NCBI GenBank assembly: GCA_022844275.1
Contig: JALHMB010000009.1
Location: 97,913-161,912, forward strand
DNA from: Hyphomicrobiaceae bacterium
Lineage (GTDB): Bacteria; Pseudomonadota; Alphaproteobacteria; Rhizobiales; Hyphomicrobiaceae
Length of the DNA: 64,000 nucleotides
Direction of reading: 5' to 3'
The notes under the pieces were generated by a model, which worked only from the letters and a program-made list of their open reading frames with translations, was not told the origin of the DNA and did no database searches. Below are positions 16,263-25,121 of this stretch, piece by piece (positions within the stretch are counted from its first letter, which is position 1; each line of letters starts with the position of its first letter). The position numbers and the translations under genes are program-made.

Positions 16263-17081
16263 TCAGCCGGCCTCGGCTTCTGAATGCGAGCACGGCCGTC
16301 CATCGATCGTGTAGCACGGCTGCAACGATGCCGCGGGACTCGCGAGGTTCGCGAAGACGTCCATCGCCTGACGACGCATGGCGCTGATGGGCTCGACAGG
16401 ATGGACGACCCGCTGATCTATGGACGGCAATGCATCCCGTTCGGCGATCGACGACAGGTGCGGGCCAAGATCGCGCAGAAGGCCATCGTGGATCGCATAA
16501 ATCCACCCATGCACATGGAGGGACTGACCTCGCGCCCACGCATTCTCGACGATCGGAGTCGCGGCAATGCGCCGAACCTGCATCTCGATGTTGATCTCGC
16601 ACAGCCGATCGAGGCGAGCCTCGTCGCTAGGGATGTTATCGATGAGGTCGCGATGCTTGTGGTACATCATGGTGAGCGGCTGGAGCCAGTGGTCGAGCAT
16701 CGAGCCGCGCTGGTTGGCCAACGCCTGCTGCACGCCGCCGCAACCATAGTGGCCGCAGACGACGACATGCTCGACCTTGAGATGCTCGATTGCGAACTCG
16801 AGCACTGAGAGAATGTTCATGTCACTGGTGTGGACCATGTTCGCGATATTGCGATGGACGAACACTTCGCCCGGCTCCAGGCCGAGCACGTCATTGGCCG
16901 TCACACGGCTGTCGGAGCAGCCGAGCCAGAGGTAGCGGGGAGCCTGCTGCTCCGCCATACGGCGGAAGAAGCCGGGATCCTCACGCGTCTTGCGGTGCGC
17001 CCATTCGACATTCTGGTCGAAGAGTTGGTCGAGCGTACGGGTCATCGGAGCTTTGCTTGGTCTTGCTTCGGGCTCATTCAA
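16263..17081 (-). CDS. Beta-class carbonic anhydrase
   Basis: This 272-residue enzyme interconverts CO2 and bicarbonate. Zinc ligands are visible in LGCSDSRVTAND (Cys; the Asp/Arg dyad is also present) and in VVCGHYGCGG (His, Cys). The HVHGWIYAIHDGLL segment near the C-terminus is typical of plant/bacterial-type beta enzymes. The ~50-residue C-terminal extension with two extra cysteines is not part of the core fold. The ATG overlaps the previous gene by 4 bp (17078-17081); an alternative start is 12 residues in. Presence inside a nitrate reductase operon is notable. Confidence 0.92.
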   Translation of the reverse strand: MNEPEARPSKAPMTRTLDQLFDQNVEWAHRKTREDPGFFRRMAEQQAPRYLWLGCSDSRVTANDVLGLEPGEVFVHRNIANMVHTSDMNILSVLEFAIEHLKVEHVVVCGHYGCGGVQQALANQRGSMLDHWLQPLTMMYHKHRDLIDNIPSDEARLDRLCEINIEMQVRRIAATPIVENAWARGQSLHVHGWIYAIHDGLLRDLGPHLSSIAERDALPSIDQRVVHPVEPISAMRRQAMDVFANLASPAASLQPCYTIDGRPCSHSEAEAG

Positions 17082-17446
17082 TCACCGCTAGCGTGGCAGC
17101 CGCCAGCGCCACCGCCGCACGTGCAGCCACAGGCATGGGCATGGCCGACATTGTGTTCCGCCTCTGCCGCATCGCGTTTCAAGGACCAGCGCAGCATACG
17201 CTCCAGCGCAGCGCGGGCCGGATCGTCGCTGCGCTCCATCACCGTCATCAGGTTGAGCCAGTCCTCGTCGCCGGCGACTGCTGCGAACCGATGCGCAGCA
17301 TTCGCGACGTACTCGCCAGGGCTCTCATCGTAGCGCTCACCCGTCGCCTGTATCTCGGTGAAGAGTACGATGTCGCCGAGCGCTTCGAGCGCGGCGGCGG
17401 CATCGTCTTCGAACTCAAGGTGGTTCATCAATGTGCCGAGCTGCAT
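17078..17446 (-). CDS. Small Cys/His-tailed protein of the nar operon, unknown function
   Basis: This is a 122-residue protein. The first ~95 residues are acidic and helical (DDAAAALEALGDIVLF, GEYVANAAHRFAAVAG). The last 20 residues carry a Cys/Gly/His cluster, HACGCTCGGGAGGCH, that looks metal-binding. I do not recognise a named family. It begins 10 bp after the isomerase gene and overlaps the carbonic anhydrase start by 4 bp, so it is translationally coupled and part of the nar operon. A role in maturation or metal delivery for the reductase is conceivable but inferred only from context. The start at 17446 avoids a long overlap with the isomerase gene. Confidence 0.65.
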   Translation of the reverse strand: MQLGTLMNHLEFEDDAAAALEALGDIVLFTEIQATGERYDESPGEYVANAAHRFAAVAGDEDWLNLMTVMERSDDPARAALERMLRWSLKRDAAEAEHNVGHAHACGCTCGGGAGGCHASGD

Positions 17447-17456
17447 GACACGTCTC

Positions 17457-18308
17457 CTACTGCACGAGCGGCGTGGCGCTGGCGTCGAGGTCGACACCGC
17501 TGATCTCCGCATGACCGGCCAGGATGGCGATATACTGGCGGATCGCGACACGACGCACTTTCTCGTTCAGCCATCCGGCGATGCGCTCGCATACGATCTC
17601 GAACGGCATCTCGCGCCCCACGATGCGGCGATCGAGCAGCACGACATGGAAACCGTAACGGGTCTCCACCGGCATGGCGGCGACCTCGCCGACCGGCATC
17701 GATTTGAGTGCCTGCTCGAACTCCGGCACGGTTTGACCGGGGCTGATCTGGCCGAGATTGCCGCCGGTCTTGCCGGATGGACACGCCGACTCGGCTTCCG
17801 CCATGGCGCTGAAGAGAGAAGGGTCATTTCGAAGTGCTGCGATGATCGCGTCGGCGCGCTGACGTGCTTCATTACGCTTGTTGGTATCTTTCGGTGCCGC
17901 CGCCAGCAGGATGTGCCGCACCTCGCAGAGATCAGCGGAGCGGAAGCGTTGACGGTTCATCTCGTAGTAGCGCCGGCACGATGCCTCGTCGGCTTCGGGC
18001 GTGACCACTTCACGCGCCACGATGGCCCGGATCAACGCCTCGTCGTCGGTTTCACGGCGCCCTTCCGCATCTTCAAGCGGGACAGGTGCTATGCCCGCGC
18101 GCCTAGCCTCCTGCAACAGCAACTCGCGGACGACCAGCGCCCGCGCAGCCCCGAGCCAAGCCTCGATCGGCTTCGAAGCCGGGTGATTCTGCGTCTCCCG
18201 CGAGATGGCGGCGCGGGAGATCACGACGCCGTTGACGCTGACGGCCTTCTGCTTGGTGGTGATGACCGGCTTGATCGTGCAGCCGGGAACCGGAGATGGG
18301 GCACTCAT
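17457..18308 (-). CDS. Parvulin-type peptidyl-prolyl cis-trans isomerase (NifM-like)
   Basis: This is a 283-residue protein with an N-terminal helical chaperone region (about 1-125) and a parvulin PPIase domain (about 130-235). The domain shows VRHILLAA, ACPSGKTGGNLGQISPGQTVPEFEQAL and RYGFHVVLLD. No signal peptide is visible, so it acts in the cytoplasm. NifM-like isomerases occur regularly after narI and are thought to help fold or mature the cytoplasmic reductase subunits. It follows narI by 6 bp. Confidence 0.85.
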   Translation of the reverse strand: MSAPSPVPGCTIKPVITTKQKAVSVNGVVISRAAISRETQNHPASKPIEAWLGAARALVVRELLLQEARRAGIAPVPLEDAEGRRETDDEALIRAIVAREVVTPEADEASCRRYYEMNRQRFRSADLCEVRHILLAAAPKDTNKRNEARQRADAIIAALRNDPSLFSAMAEAESACPSGKTGGNLGQISPGQTVPEFEQALKSMPVGEVAAMPVETRYGFHVVLLDRRIVGREMPFEIVCERIAGWLNEKVRRVAIRQYIAILAGHAEISGVDLDASATPLVQ

Positions 18309-18314
18309 GATCCG

Positions 18315-19046
18315 TTACTCCGCGGGTTGGCTGGGCGAACGGCGCGCACCGCCGGATGGCAGGGGCCGTCGGGTGCGCACCACCTGATAGCCACGTCGGC
18401 CGAGATACCAGACCGGCGCCGACCAGATGTGCACGAGACGCGAGAAGGGAAAGACAAGAAAGATCGTCATTCCGAGAACGAGATGCGTTAGGAATGGCCA
18501 CTCCAGGCTCTGCAACGTCGTGGCATCGACCGGATGCAGCGTGACGATACCTTGCGCCCAGTGCGACAGCGTCAACATCGCCGATCCGTCGCGATGACCG
18601 AGTGAGAACGGCAGCGTAATCAAGCCGAGAGAAAGCTGAACCCACAAGATGACGAGTACGGCAAGATCCATCACCGTAGAGGTCTGGCGGATGCGAGCGT
18701 CGAACAGGCGGCGATGAAGCAGGAGCGTCAATCCGATAAAGCAGATGACCCCCGCGATCCCGCCCGCAACGACGGCGATGATCTGCTTCTGCGGGACGGT
18801 CATCACAAGTGTGTAGACCGATGTCGGAGTCAGTAGGCCAACTGTGTGGCCGAGCATCAGGAACAGGATGCCGAAGTGAAAGAGGTTCGAGCCCCAAAAG
18901 AGCTGGCGCTTGCGCAGCATCTGGCTCGAGCTGGCCTTCCATGTGTATTGGTCGCGATCGAAGCGGATTAAGCTGCCGATGAAGAAGGTCGTCAGACAGA
19001 AATAGGGGTACCAGACGAAGAGGATGTGGAAGATGGCGTCGCGCAT
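18315..19046 (-). CDS. narI: Respiratory nitrate reductase gamma subunit (cytochrome b)
   Basis: This is a 243-residue membrane subunit with five hydrophobic segments. Heme-ligand histidine regions are NLFHFGILFLMLGHTVGL in the second helix pair and LTHLVLGMTIFLVFPFSRLVHIW near the C-terminus. NarI takes electrons from quinol and passes them to NarH. It ends the narGHJI set, with an 11-bp gap after narJ. Length is normal for the family. Confidence 0.95.
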   Translation of the reverse strand: MRDAIFHILFVWYPYFCLTTFFIGSLIRFDRDQYTWKASSSQMLRKRQLFWGSNLFHFGILFLMLGHTVGLLTPTSVYTLVMTVPQKQIIAVVAGGIAGVICFIGLTLLLHRRLFDARIRQTSTVMDLAVLVILWVQLSLGLITLPFSLGHRDGSAMLTLSHWAQGIVTLHPVDATTLQSLEWPFLTHLVLGMTIFLVFPFSRLVHIWSAPVWYLGRRGYQVVRTRRPLPSGGARRSPSQPAE

Positions 19047-19057
19047 GGTGAGCCTCC

Positions 19058-19810
19058 TTACACGCGGTTTGCTGGGGAAGTCGTGACGACAGTGCGGGGG
19101 CCGGCGCCCGGAGTAGGCTCCAGCCCTGGGGCTGGGCGGCGAGCCTGGCGAAGCTTTGAGGTCAAGCTATCGACGCCGCATGCCGCTGTTGCCGCACCCG
19201 GACCGAAGGTAACCTCCTCGTCCTCCCAGGCGGCGTCGAGTGCTTCGAGATCGTCGGGCTCTGGATCGGGCTCAGCACGAAGCGCCGCGAGCGCCGCTTC
19301 GTCCAATTTCGCTTTGGCGAGGGCGACCAACGCAGCAAACACAGCCTCATAGGGGGAGCCGCGTTTCGCCAGCCGCTCCTTCATCGCCGCCAGGACGTGA
19401 CCCGGCTGGCCGATCAGCTCGATCGCTTCCGCCGGCGGGCGCGTCGCCGCGTACTCGAGAAACAGCGGCAGGAAGTCCGGCAGCTCAGCAGTCGTCGGTG
19501 AATAGCCGCCATCCTCGTAGACCTTGATCAGGTCGACCATGGCCTGGCCGCGGTCACGGCTCTCGCCATGGACATGTTCGAAGAGATGTAGCGACAGCGA
19601 GCGCGTGCGGTCGAAGAGCATGATGTAGCGCTCCTGCGCGTCGAAGAGGTCGCGGCCGGCGATGTCGTCGATGAGGGCTGCCACCGCGGCCAGCTGCTTC
19701 GGCCTGAGAAGCGCTTCCCTGGCGAGAACCGCTTTGAGCTCAGCAGCCGCCGAAACGAGGTCATCGGTCGGATACGTCAGGAGCGCGGAGAGCACTTTAA
19801 GCGTCTTCAT
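19058..19810 (-). CDS. narJ: Nitrate reductase molybdenum-cofactor assembly chaperone
   Basis: This is a 250-residue NarJ/TorD-type chaperone: KVLSALLTYPTDDL at the N-terminus and LSLHLFEHVHGESRDRGQAMVDL around residue 75-100, the most conserved NarJ segment. It binds the NarG N-terminus and guides cofactor insertion before membrane attachment. The start overlaps the narH stop by 1 bp. The ~70-residue C-terminal tail is acidic and low in complexity. Confidence 0.95.
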   Translation of the reverse strand: MKTLKVLSALLTYPTDDLVSAAAELKAVLAREALLRPKQLAAVAALIDDIAGRDLFDAQERYIMLFDRTRSLSLHLFEHVHGESRDRGQAMVDLIKVYEDGGYSPTTAELPDFLPLFLEYAATRPPAEAIELIGQPGHVLAAMKERLAKRGSPYEAVFAALVALAKAKLDEAALAALRAEPDPEPDDLEALDAAWEDEEVTFGPGAATAACGVDSLTSKLRQARRPAPGLEPTPGAGPRTVVTTSPANRV

Positions 19811-21336
19811 TACAGCGCTCCAACCTTTGGCTTGTCGTTCTTGAGCTTCACGCCACCAAACAGATTGACCTTGTTGTCGCTCGGCAGGCAGCCGTCACCG
19901 AAGGTGAAGCCGCATTGGCCGCGCAGCTCGTAGGCATCCTCGGTGACCTCGCGATGAGCCGTCGGGATGACGAAACGGTCTTCGTAGTTGGCGATCGCCA
20001 TCACGTGGTACATCTCCTCGATCTGCAGACCAGTCAGGCCGACCTTCTTTGCGATTGTCTCGTCGATCACACCATCCACGGTCTTCGCCCTCATATACGC
20101 GCGCATCGCGAGCATCCGCTCCAGGCCAATGGCGACGGGCTTCTCGTCGCCCGCAGTGAGGAGATTGGCGAGGTACTTCAGCGGAATGCGCAGCGACTTG
20201 ACGTCTGGCATGCCGCCGTCGATGCCCATCTTGCCGGCTTCCGCGGCGGCCGTGATCGGCGATAGCGGCGGCACGTACCAAACCATCGGCAGCGTGCGGT
20301 ACTCGGGATGCAGCGGGAAGGCGACCTTCCACTCCATCGCCATTTTCCAGATCGGCGACTTGCGTGCGGATTCCAGCCACGAGTCGGAGATACCGTCAGC
20401 ACGCGCCTGCGCGATCACCGCGGGATCACTGGGATCGAGGAAAATGCTGAGCTGAGACTCGTAGAGATCCTTCTCGTCGGCGACGCTGGCCGCTTGCTCG
20501 ATGCGATCGGCGTCGTAGAGGACGACGCCGAGGTAGCGGATGCGACCCACACACGTTTCCGAGCACACGGTCGGTTGACCCGCTTCAATGCGCGGATAGC
20601 AGAAGATGCACTTCTCGCTCTTGCCGCTCGACCAGTTGAAATAGATCTTCTTGTAGGGACAGCCGGATACGCACATGCGCCAGCCGCGGCACTTGTCCTG
20701 ATCGATCAGAACGATGCCATCCTCTTCGCGCTTGTAGATCGCGCCGGATGGACATGAGGCCACGCACGCCGGGTTGAGGCAGTGCTCACACAGTCGCGGC
20801 AGATACATCATGAAGGTATTTTCGAACTGCCCGTAGATCTCCTTCTGGATGCCCTCGAAATTGACATCTGCCGAACGCTTGGCGAATTCACCACCGAGAA
20901 TCTCTTCCCAGTTGGGGCCCCACTCGATCTTCTCCATTCGCTCGCCGGAGATGAGCGAACGCGGCCGTGCCGTCGGGAATGCTTGAAGCTCCGGCGCCTT
21001 CTGGAGGTGCTCATAGTCGAACGTGAAGGGCTCGTAGTAGTCGTCGATCTCGGGGAGATCTGGATTTGCGAAGATGTTAGCGAGAATGCGCCACTTGCCG
21101 CCGATCTTCGGCTCGATCTTGCCGTTGCGCTTGCGTTTCCAACCGCCGTTCCAGCGGTCCTGGTTCTCCCATTCCTTCGGATAGCCAATCCCCGGTTTGG
21201 TTTCGACGTTGTTGAACCACGCGTATTCCATGCCTTCGCGGTTGGTCCACACGTTTTTGCAGGTGACCGAGCAAGTATGGCAGCCGATGCACTTGTCGAG
21301 GTTGAGTACCATCGCGATCTGAGCGCGGATTTTCAT
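19810..21336 (-). CDS. narH: Respiratory nitrate reductase beta subunit (iron-sulfur)
   Basis: This is a 508-residue protein with the four cluster-binding groups: CIGCHTCSVTCKNVW at the start, CEHCLNPACVASCP, CRGWRMCVSGCP (the tryptophan marks the [3Fe-4S] site of NarH) and CIFC...CSETCVGR. It transfers electrons from the NarI hemes to NarG in the cytoplasmic complex. It starts 11 bp after narG and overlaps narJ by 1 bp. Length and motif order are standard. Confidence 0.97.
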   Translation of the reverse strand: MKIRAQIAMVLNLDKCIGCHTCSVTCKNVWTNREGMEYAWFNNVETKPGIGYPKEWENQDRWNGGWKRKRNGKIEPKIGGKWRILANIFANPDLPEIDDYYEPFTFDYEHLQKAPELQAFPTARPRSLISGERMEKIEWGPNWEEILGGEFAKRSADVNFEGIQKEIYGQFENTFMMYLPRLCEHCLNPACVASCPSGAIYKREEDGIVLIDQDKCRGWRMCVSGCPYKKIYFNWSSGKSEKCIFCYPRIEAGQPTVCSETCVGRIRYLGVVLYDADRIEQAASVADEKDLYESQLSIFLDPSDPAVIAQARADGISDSWLESARKSPIWKMAMEWKVAFPLHPEYRTLPMVWYVPPLSPITAAAEAGKMGIDGGMPDVKSLRIPLKYLANLLTAGDEKPVAIGLERMLAMRAYMRAKTVDGVIDETIAKKVGLTGLQIEEMYHVMAIANYEDRFVIPTAHREVTEDAYELRGQCGFTFGDGCLPSDNKVNLFGGVKLKNDKPKVGAL

Positions 21337-21347
21337 ATCATGCGTCC

Positions 21348-24300
21348 TTATTCGGCGGCAGCGATGACAGGTGGCGCACCCGCGTAGGGACGTTCCAGCC
21401 AGTCGACATTGCTGAGTTTGCGGACGACCACGAACTCGTCGCGATTGGTTCCGATGGTGCCGTAGTAGTTGAAGCCGTAGGCGAGCTGGACATAGCCGCC
21501 GATCATGTGGGTCGGCTTCAGCACGGTGCGTGTTACCGAGTTATGGATGCCGCCGCGTTGCCCGGTCATTTCCGATCCGGGCACGTTCACGATCTTCTCT
21601 TGCGCGTGGTACATGAAGATCGTGCCTTGCTTCATGCGCTGCGAAACTACTGCGCGAGCGACAAGCGCGCCGTTGGCGTTGTAGGCTTCCAACCAGTCGT
21701 TATCGACGATGCCGGCCCTCCGCGCGTCGACTTCCGAAAGCCAGACGATTGGACCGCCACGCGACAGGGTAAGCATGAGCAGGTTGTCGGTATACGTGGA
21801 GTGGATGCCCCACTTCTGGTGCGGCGTGATGAAGTTGAGGACGATTTCCTTTTCGCCGTTGGGGCGAATACCTTGCACGGACTTGATTGTGCGCAGGTCG
21901 ACGGGCGGGCGGTAGACGCAGAAGCCCTCGCCGAAGGCGCGCATCCACAAGTGGTCCTGATAGAGCTGCTGGCGACCAGTCAGCGTGCGCCAGGGAATCA
22001 GCTCATGGACGTTGGTGTAGCCAGCGTTATAGCAAACCTTCTCGCTCTCGAGGCCGGACCAAGTCGGTGCCGAGATGATTTTGCGGGGTTGCGCGACGAC
22101 GTCGCGGAAGCGGATCTTTTCGTCTTCCTTGGGCAGGGCCAAGTGCGCGTGCTCGCGTCCCGTAGCCTTCGACAGTGACTCCCAGGCTCTCACCGCGACT
22201 TCACCGTTCGTCTCCGGCGCGAGCATCAGGAGCACCTCGGCGGCATCGATATCGGTATCGATGCGGGCCATGCCTTTAGTCGGACCCTCGTCGGTCACAA
22301 CACCGTTGAGTTGTCGGAGGTGTTCCACCTCGTGCGCAGTCTTCCAGGCGATGCCCTTGATGCCGTTGCCGAGCTTATCCATCAGCGGGCCGAGTGACGT
22401 GAAGCGCTTGTAGAGGTTCGGGTAGTCGCGCTCGACGACCGTGACCGCCGGCATGGTCTTGCCTGGAATCGGTTCGCACTCGCCCTTCTTCCAGTCCTTC
22501 GGCTCGGCGGATTGTGCGATCTCGCCGGGGCTGTCATGCATCAGCGGAGTCAGCACGACGTCCTTTTCGACGCCGAGAACTTCGGGTGCGACGTCCGAGA
22601 ATGACTTTGCGATCGCCTTGTAGATCTCCCAGTCGGATTTCGCCTCCCATGCAGGATCTACCGCGCCCGTCAGCGGGTGAATAAAGGGATGCATGTCCGA
22701 CGTATTGAGGTCGTTCTTCTCGTACCAGGTCGCTGTCGGCAACACGATGTCGGAGTAGACGCAGGTCGTCGACATGCGGAAGTCGAGCGTTACCAGCAAG
22801 TCAAGTTTGCCGCGCGGTGCCTCGTCGTGCCAACGGACTTCCTTGGGTTTCGTGCGGCCCTCCTCGCCGAGATCCTTGCCAAGCACACCGTGTGACGTGC
22901 CGAGCAGGTGCTTGAGGAAGTATTCATGCCCCTTGCCCGAGCTGCCGAGGATATTCGAGCGCCATACGAACATGTTGCGCGGGAAGTTCTGCGGGCTGTC
23001 GGGATCCTCCCAGGCGAACGACATCTCACCCGACTTGAGCGACTGCGCGACGTAGTCCTTAGGCTCGAGGCCGGCATCCGCCGCTTTCTGCGCGACTTCC
23101 AGCGAATTCTCAGTCAGCGTTGGATAAGCGGGCAACCAGCCCATGCGGATCGAGCGCATGTTGTAGTCGATGATCGCGTCGTTCCAGGAGCCCGGAGGTG
23201 CCGTCGGCGACAGTATATCTGCCGTATTCATCGTCTCGTACCGCCACTGGTTCGAGTGTGTGTAGAAGAACGATGTCGAATTCTGCTGGCGTGGAGGGCG
23301 ACTCCAGTCAAGGGCAAAGGCGAGCGGCACCCATCCCGCTTGCGGCCGCAGCTTCTCCTGGCCGACATAATGCGCCCAGCCACCACCGGACTGACCAATA
23401 CACCCGCACATGACCAGCATGTTGATCACGCCGCGGTAGTTCATGTCGCAGTGATACCAGTGGTTCATCGCGGCGCCGATGATGATCATCGACCGGCCAT
23501 TGGTCTTCTCGGCATTGGTCGCGAACTCGCGCGCGACTTGGATAATCTTGTCGCGTGAGACACCGGTGATCCGCTCCGCCCACGCTGGCGTATACGGCGT
23601 GTCCTCGTCGTAACTCTTGGCGACGTTGTCGCCCCCGAAGCCCTGATCGACGCCGTAGTTGGCGACAAAGAGATCGTGGACTGTGGCGACGAGCACCTCG
23701 CTATTCGCGAGCGCGAGTTTCTTCACCGGTACCCGGCGATTCAGGATGCTGGCGTGGTCGGAATGAGTAAAATGCTCATGCTCAATGTTGCCGAAGTAGG
23801 GGAACGCAACGTCTGCGAACTCGTCCTTGATGTCCGCGAGCGACAACCGCAGCTTCGTCTCGCGGCCACTAGCATCCTTCTCTTCGATGTTCCACTTGCC
23901 GGTCTCGCCCCAACGAAAGCCAATCGAACCATTGGGGACGACGATCCTGCCGCTGGCTTCGTCGTAGGCGACCGTCTTCCAATCCGGATTGTTCGCTTCA
24001 CCCAAAGCCTCCGCGAAGTCGCTCGCCCGCAAGAAGCGATCAGGCACGAGACGGTCGCCCTGGCGCACCAGCTTCACGAGGTTCGGCATATCACTGTACT
24101 GGCGGACGTAGTCGCGGAAGTACGGCACCTGTCGATCGACGTGGTATTCCTTCAGGATCACATGTCCCATCGCCATCGCGAGCGCGGCGTCGGTGCCTTG
24201 CTTGACCGACAGCCAGATGTCGCCGAACTTTGAAGCTTCCGAGTAATCCGGACAGATCACCGCGCTTTTAGTCCCGCGATAGCGGGCTTCCGTATAGAAA

Positions 24301-25094
24301 TGCGCGTCCGGCGTCCGCGTCTGCGGAACATTGGAGCCCCAAAGGATGATGAAGCCGGCATTGTACCAGTCGGCGCTTTCGGGGACGTCCGTCTGCTCGC
24401 CCCAGGTCTGTGGCGACGCTGGAGGAAGATCGCAGTACCAATCGTAGAACGACATGCAAACGCCGCCGAGCAGCGACAGGTAGCGTGATCCGGCCGCATA
24501 GGACACCATCGACATCGCCGGAATGGGCGAGAAGCCGATGACGCGATCGGGACCATATGTCTTGGCGGTGTAGGCGTTGGCTGCGCCGATGATCTCGGTA
24601 ACTTCGTCCCACGGAGCGCGTACGAAGCCGCCGTGACCGCGCACGGAGATGTAGTCCTGGCGCTTTGCCTTGTCCTCAACAATGCTTTTCCAGGCGGCAA
24701 CGGGCGGCATCGTCTTACGTGCGGCGCGCCAAAGCCGCAGCAGTCGCGAACGGATCAGCGGGTACTTCACGCGATTGCCGGAATAGAGGTACCAGCTATA
24801 GCTCGCGCCTCGCGAGCAGCCGCGCGGCTCGTGGTTCGGTAGATCGGGTCGCGTGCGCGGATAATCGGTCTGCTGGGTCTCCCAGGTGACGATGCCACCC
24901 TTGACATAGATCTTCCAGGAGCACGACCCCGTGCAATTGGCACCGTGTGTCGAGCGCACGATTTTGTCGTGCTGCCAGCGCTTCCGATAGCCGTCCTCCC
25001 ACCGGCGGTCTTCTCCGGTCGTCACGCCGTGACCATTGGCGAAGGGCTCGGAGACTTTGTTGAAGAAGGTCAGACGGTCGAGAAAATGGCTCAT
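21348..25094 (-). CDS. narG: Respiratory nitrate reductase alpha subunit (molybdenum catalytic subunit)
   Basis: This is a 1248-residue Mo-bisMGD enzyme reducing nitrate to nitrite on the cytoplasmic side. The N-terminal [4Fe-4S] site is H50-x3-C54-x3-C58 with C93, the same numbering as in E. coli NarG. RGASYSWYLYSG and the long molybdopterin-binding body follow, e.g. GSNVPQTRTPDAHF and the C-terminal WGIHSTYTDNLLMLTLSRG. There is no Tat signal, so it is the Nar type and not Nap. It is encoded 27 bp after narK. Confidence 0.97.
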   Translation of the reverse strand: MSHFLDRLTFFNKVSEPFANGHGVTTGEDRRWEDGYRKRWQHDKIVRSTHGANCTGSCSWKIYVKGGIVTWETQQTDYPRTRPDLPNHEPRGCSRGASYSWYLYSGNRVKYPLIRSRLLRLWRAARKTMPPVAAWKSIVEDKAKRQDYISVRGHGGFVRAPWDEVTEIIGAANAYTAKTYGPDRVIGFSPIPAMSMVSYAAGSRYLSLLGGVCMSFYDWYCDLPPASPQTWGEQTDVPESADWYNAGFIILWGSNVPQTRTPDAHFYTEARYRGTKSAVICPDYSEASKFGDIWLSVKQGTDAALAMAMGHVILKEYHVDRQVPYFRDYVRQYSDMPNLVKLVRQGDRLVPDRFLRASDFAEALGEANNPDWKTVAYDEASGRIVVPNGSIGFRWGETGKWNIEEKDASGRETKLRLSLADIKDEFADVAFPYFGNIEHEHFTHSDHASILNRRVPVKKLALANSEVLVATVHDLFVANYGVDQGFGGDNVAKSYDEDTPYTPAWAERITGVSRDKIIQVAREFATNAEKTNGRSMIIIGAAMNHWYHCDMNYRGVINMLVMCGCIGQSGGGWAHYVGQEKLRPQAGWVPLAFALDWSRPPRQQNSTSFFYTHSNQWRYETMNTADILSPTAPPGSWNDAIIDYNMRSIRMGWLPAYPTLTENSLEVAQKAADAGLEPKDYVAQSLKSGEMSFAWEDPDSPQNFPRNMFVWRSNILGSSGKGHEYFLKHLLGTSHGVLGKDLGEEGRTKPKEVRWHDEAPRGKLDLLVTLDFRMSTTCVYSDIVLPTATWYEKNDLNTSDMHPFIHPLTGAVDPAWEAKSDWEIYKAIAKSFSDVAPEVLGVEKDVVLTPLMHDSPGEIAQSAEPKDWKKGECEPIPGKTMPAVTVVERDYPNLYKRFTSLGPLMDKLGNGIKGIAWKTAHEVEHLRQLNGVVTDEGPTKGMARIDTDIDAAEVLLMLAPETNGEVAVRAWESLSKATGREHAHLALPKEDEKIRFRDVVAQPRKIISAPTWSGLESEKVCYNAGYTNVHELIPWRTLTGRQQLYQDHLWMRAFGEGFCVYRPPVDLRTIKSVQGIRPNGEKEIVLNFITPHQKWGIHSTYTDNLLMLTLSRGGPIVWLSEVDARRAGIVDNDWLEAYNANGALVARAVVSQRMKQGTIFMYHAQEKIVNVPGSEMTGQRGGIHNSVTRTVLKPTHMIGGYVQLAYGFNYYGTIGTNRDEFVVVRKLSNVDWLERPYAGAPPVIAAAE

Positions 25095-25121
25095 GGTCGG
25101 TCGCCTCGTTTGACGAAGGAA

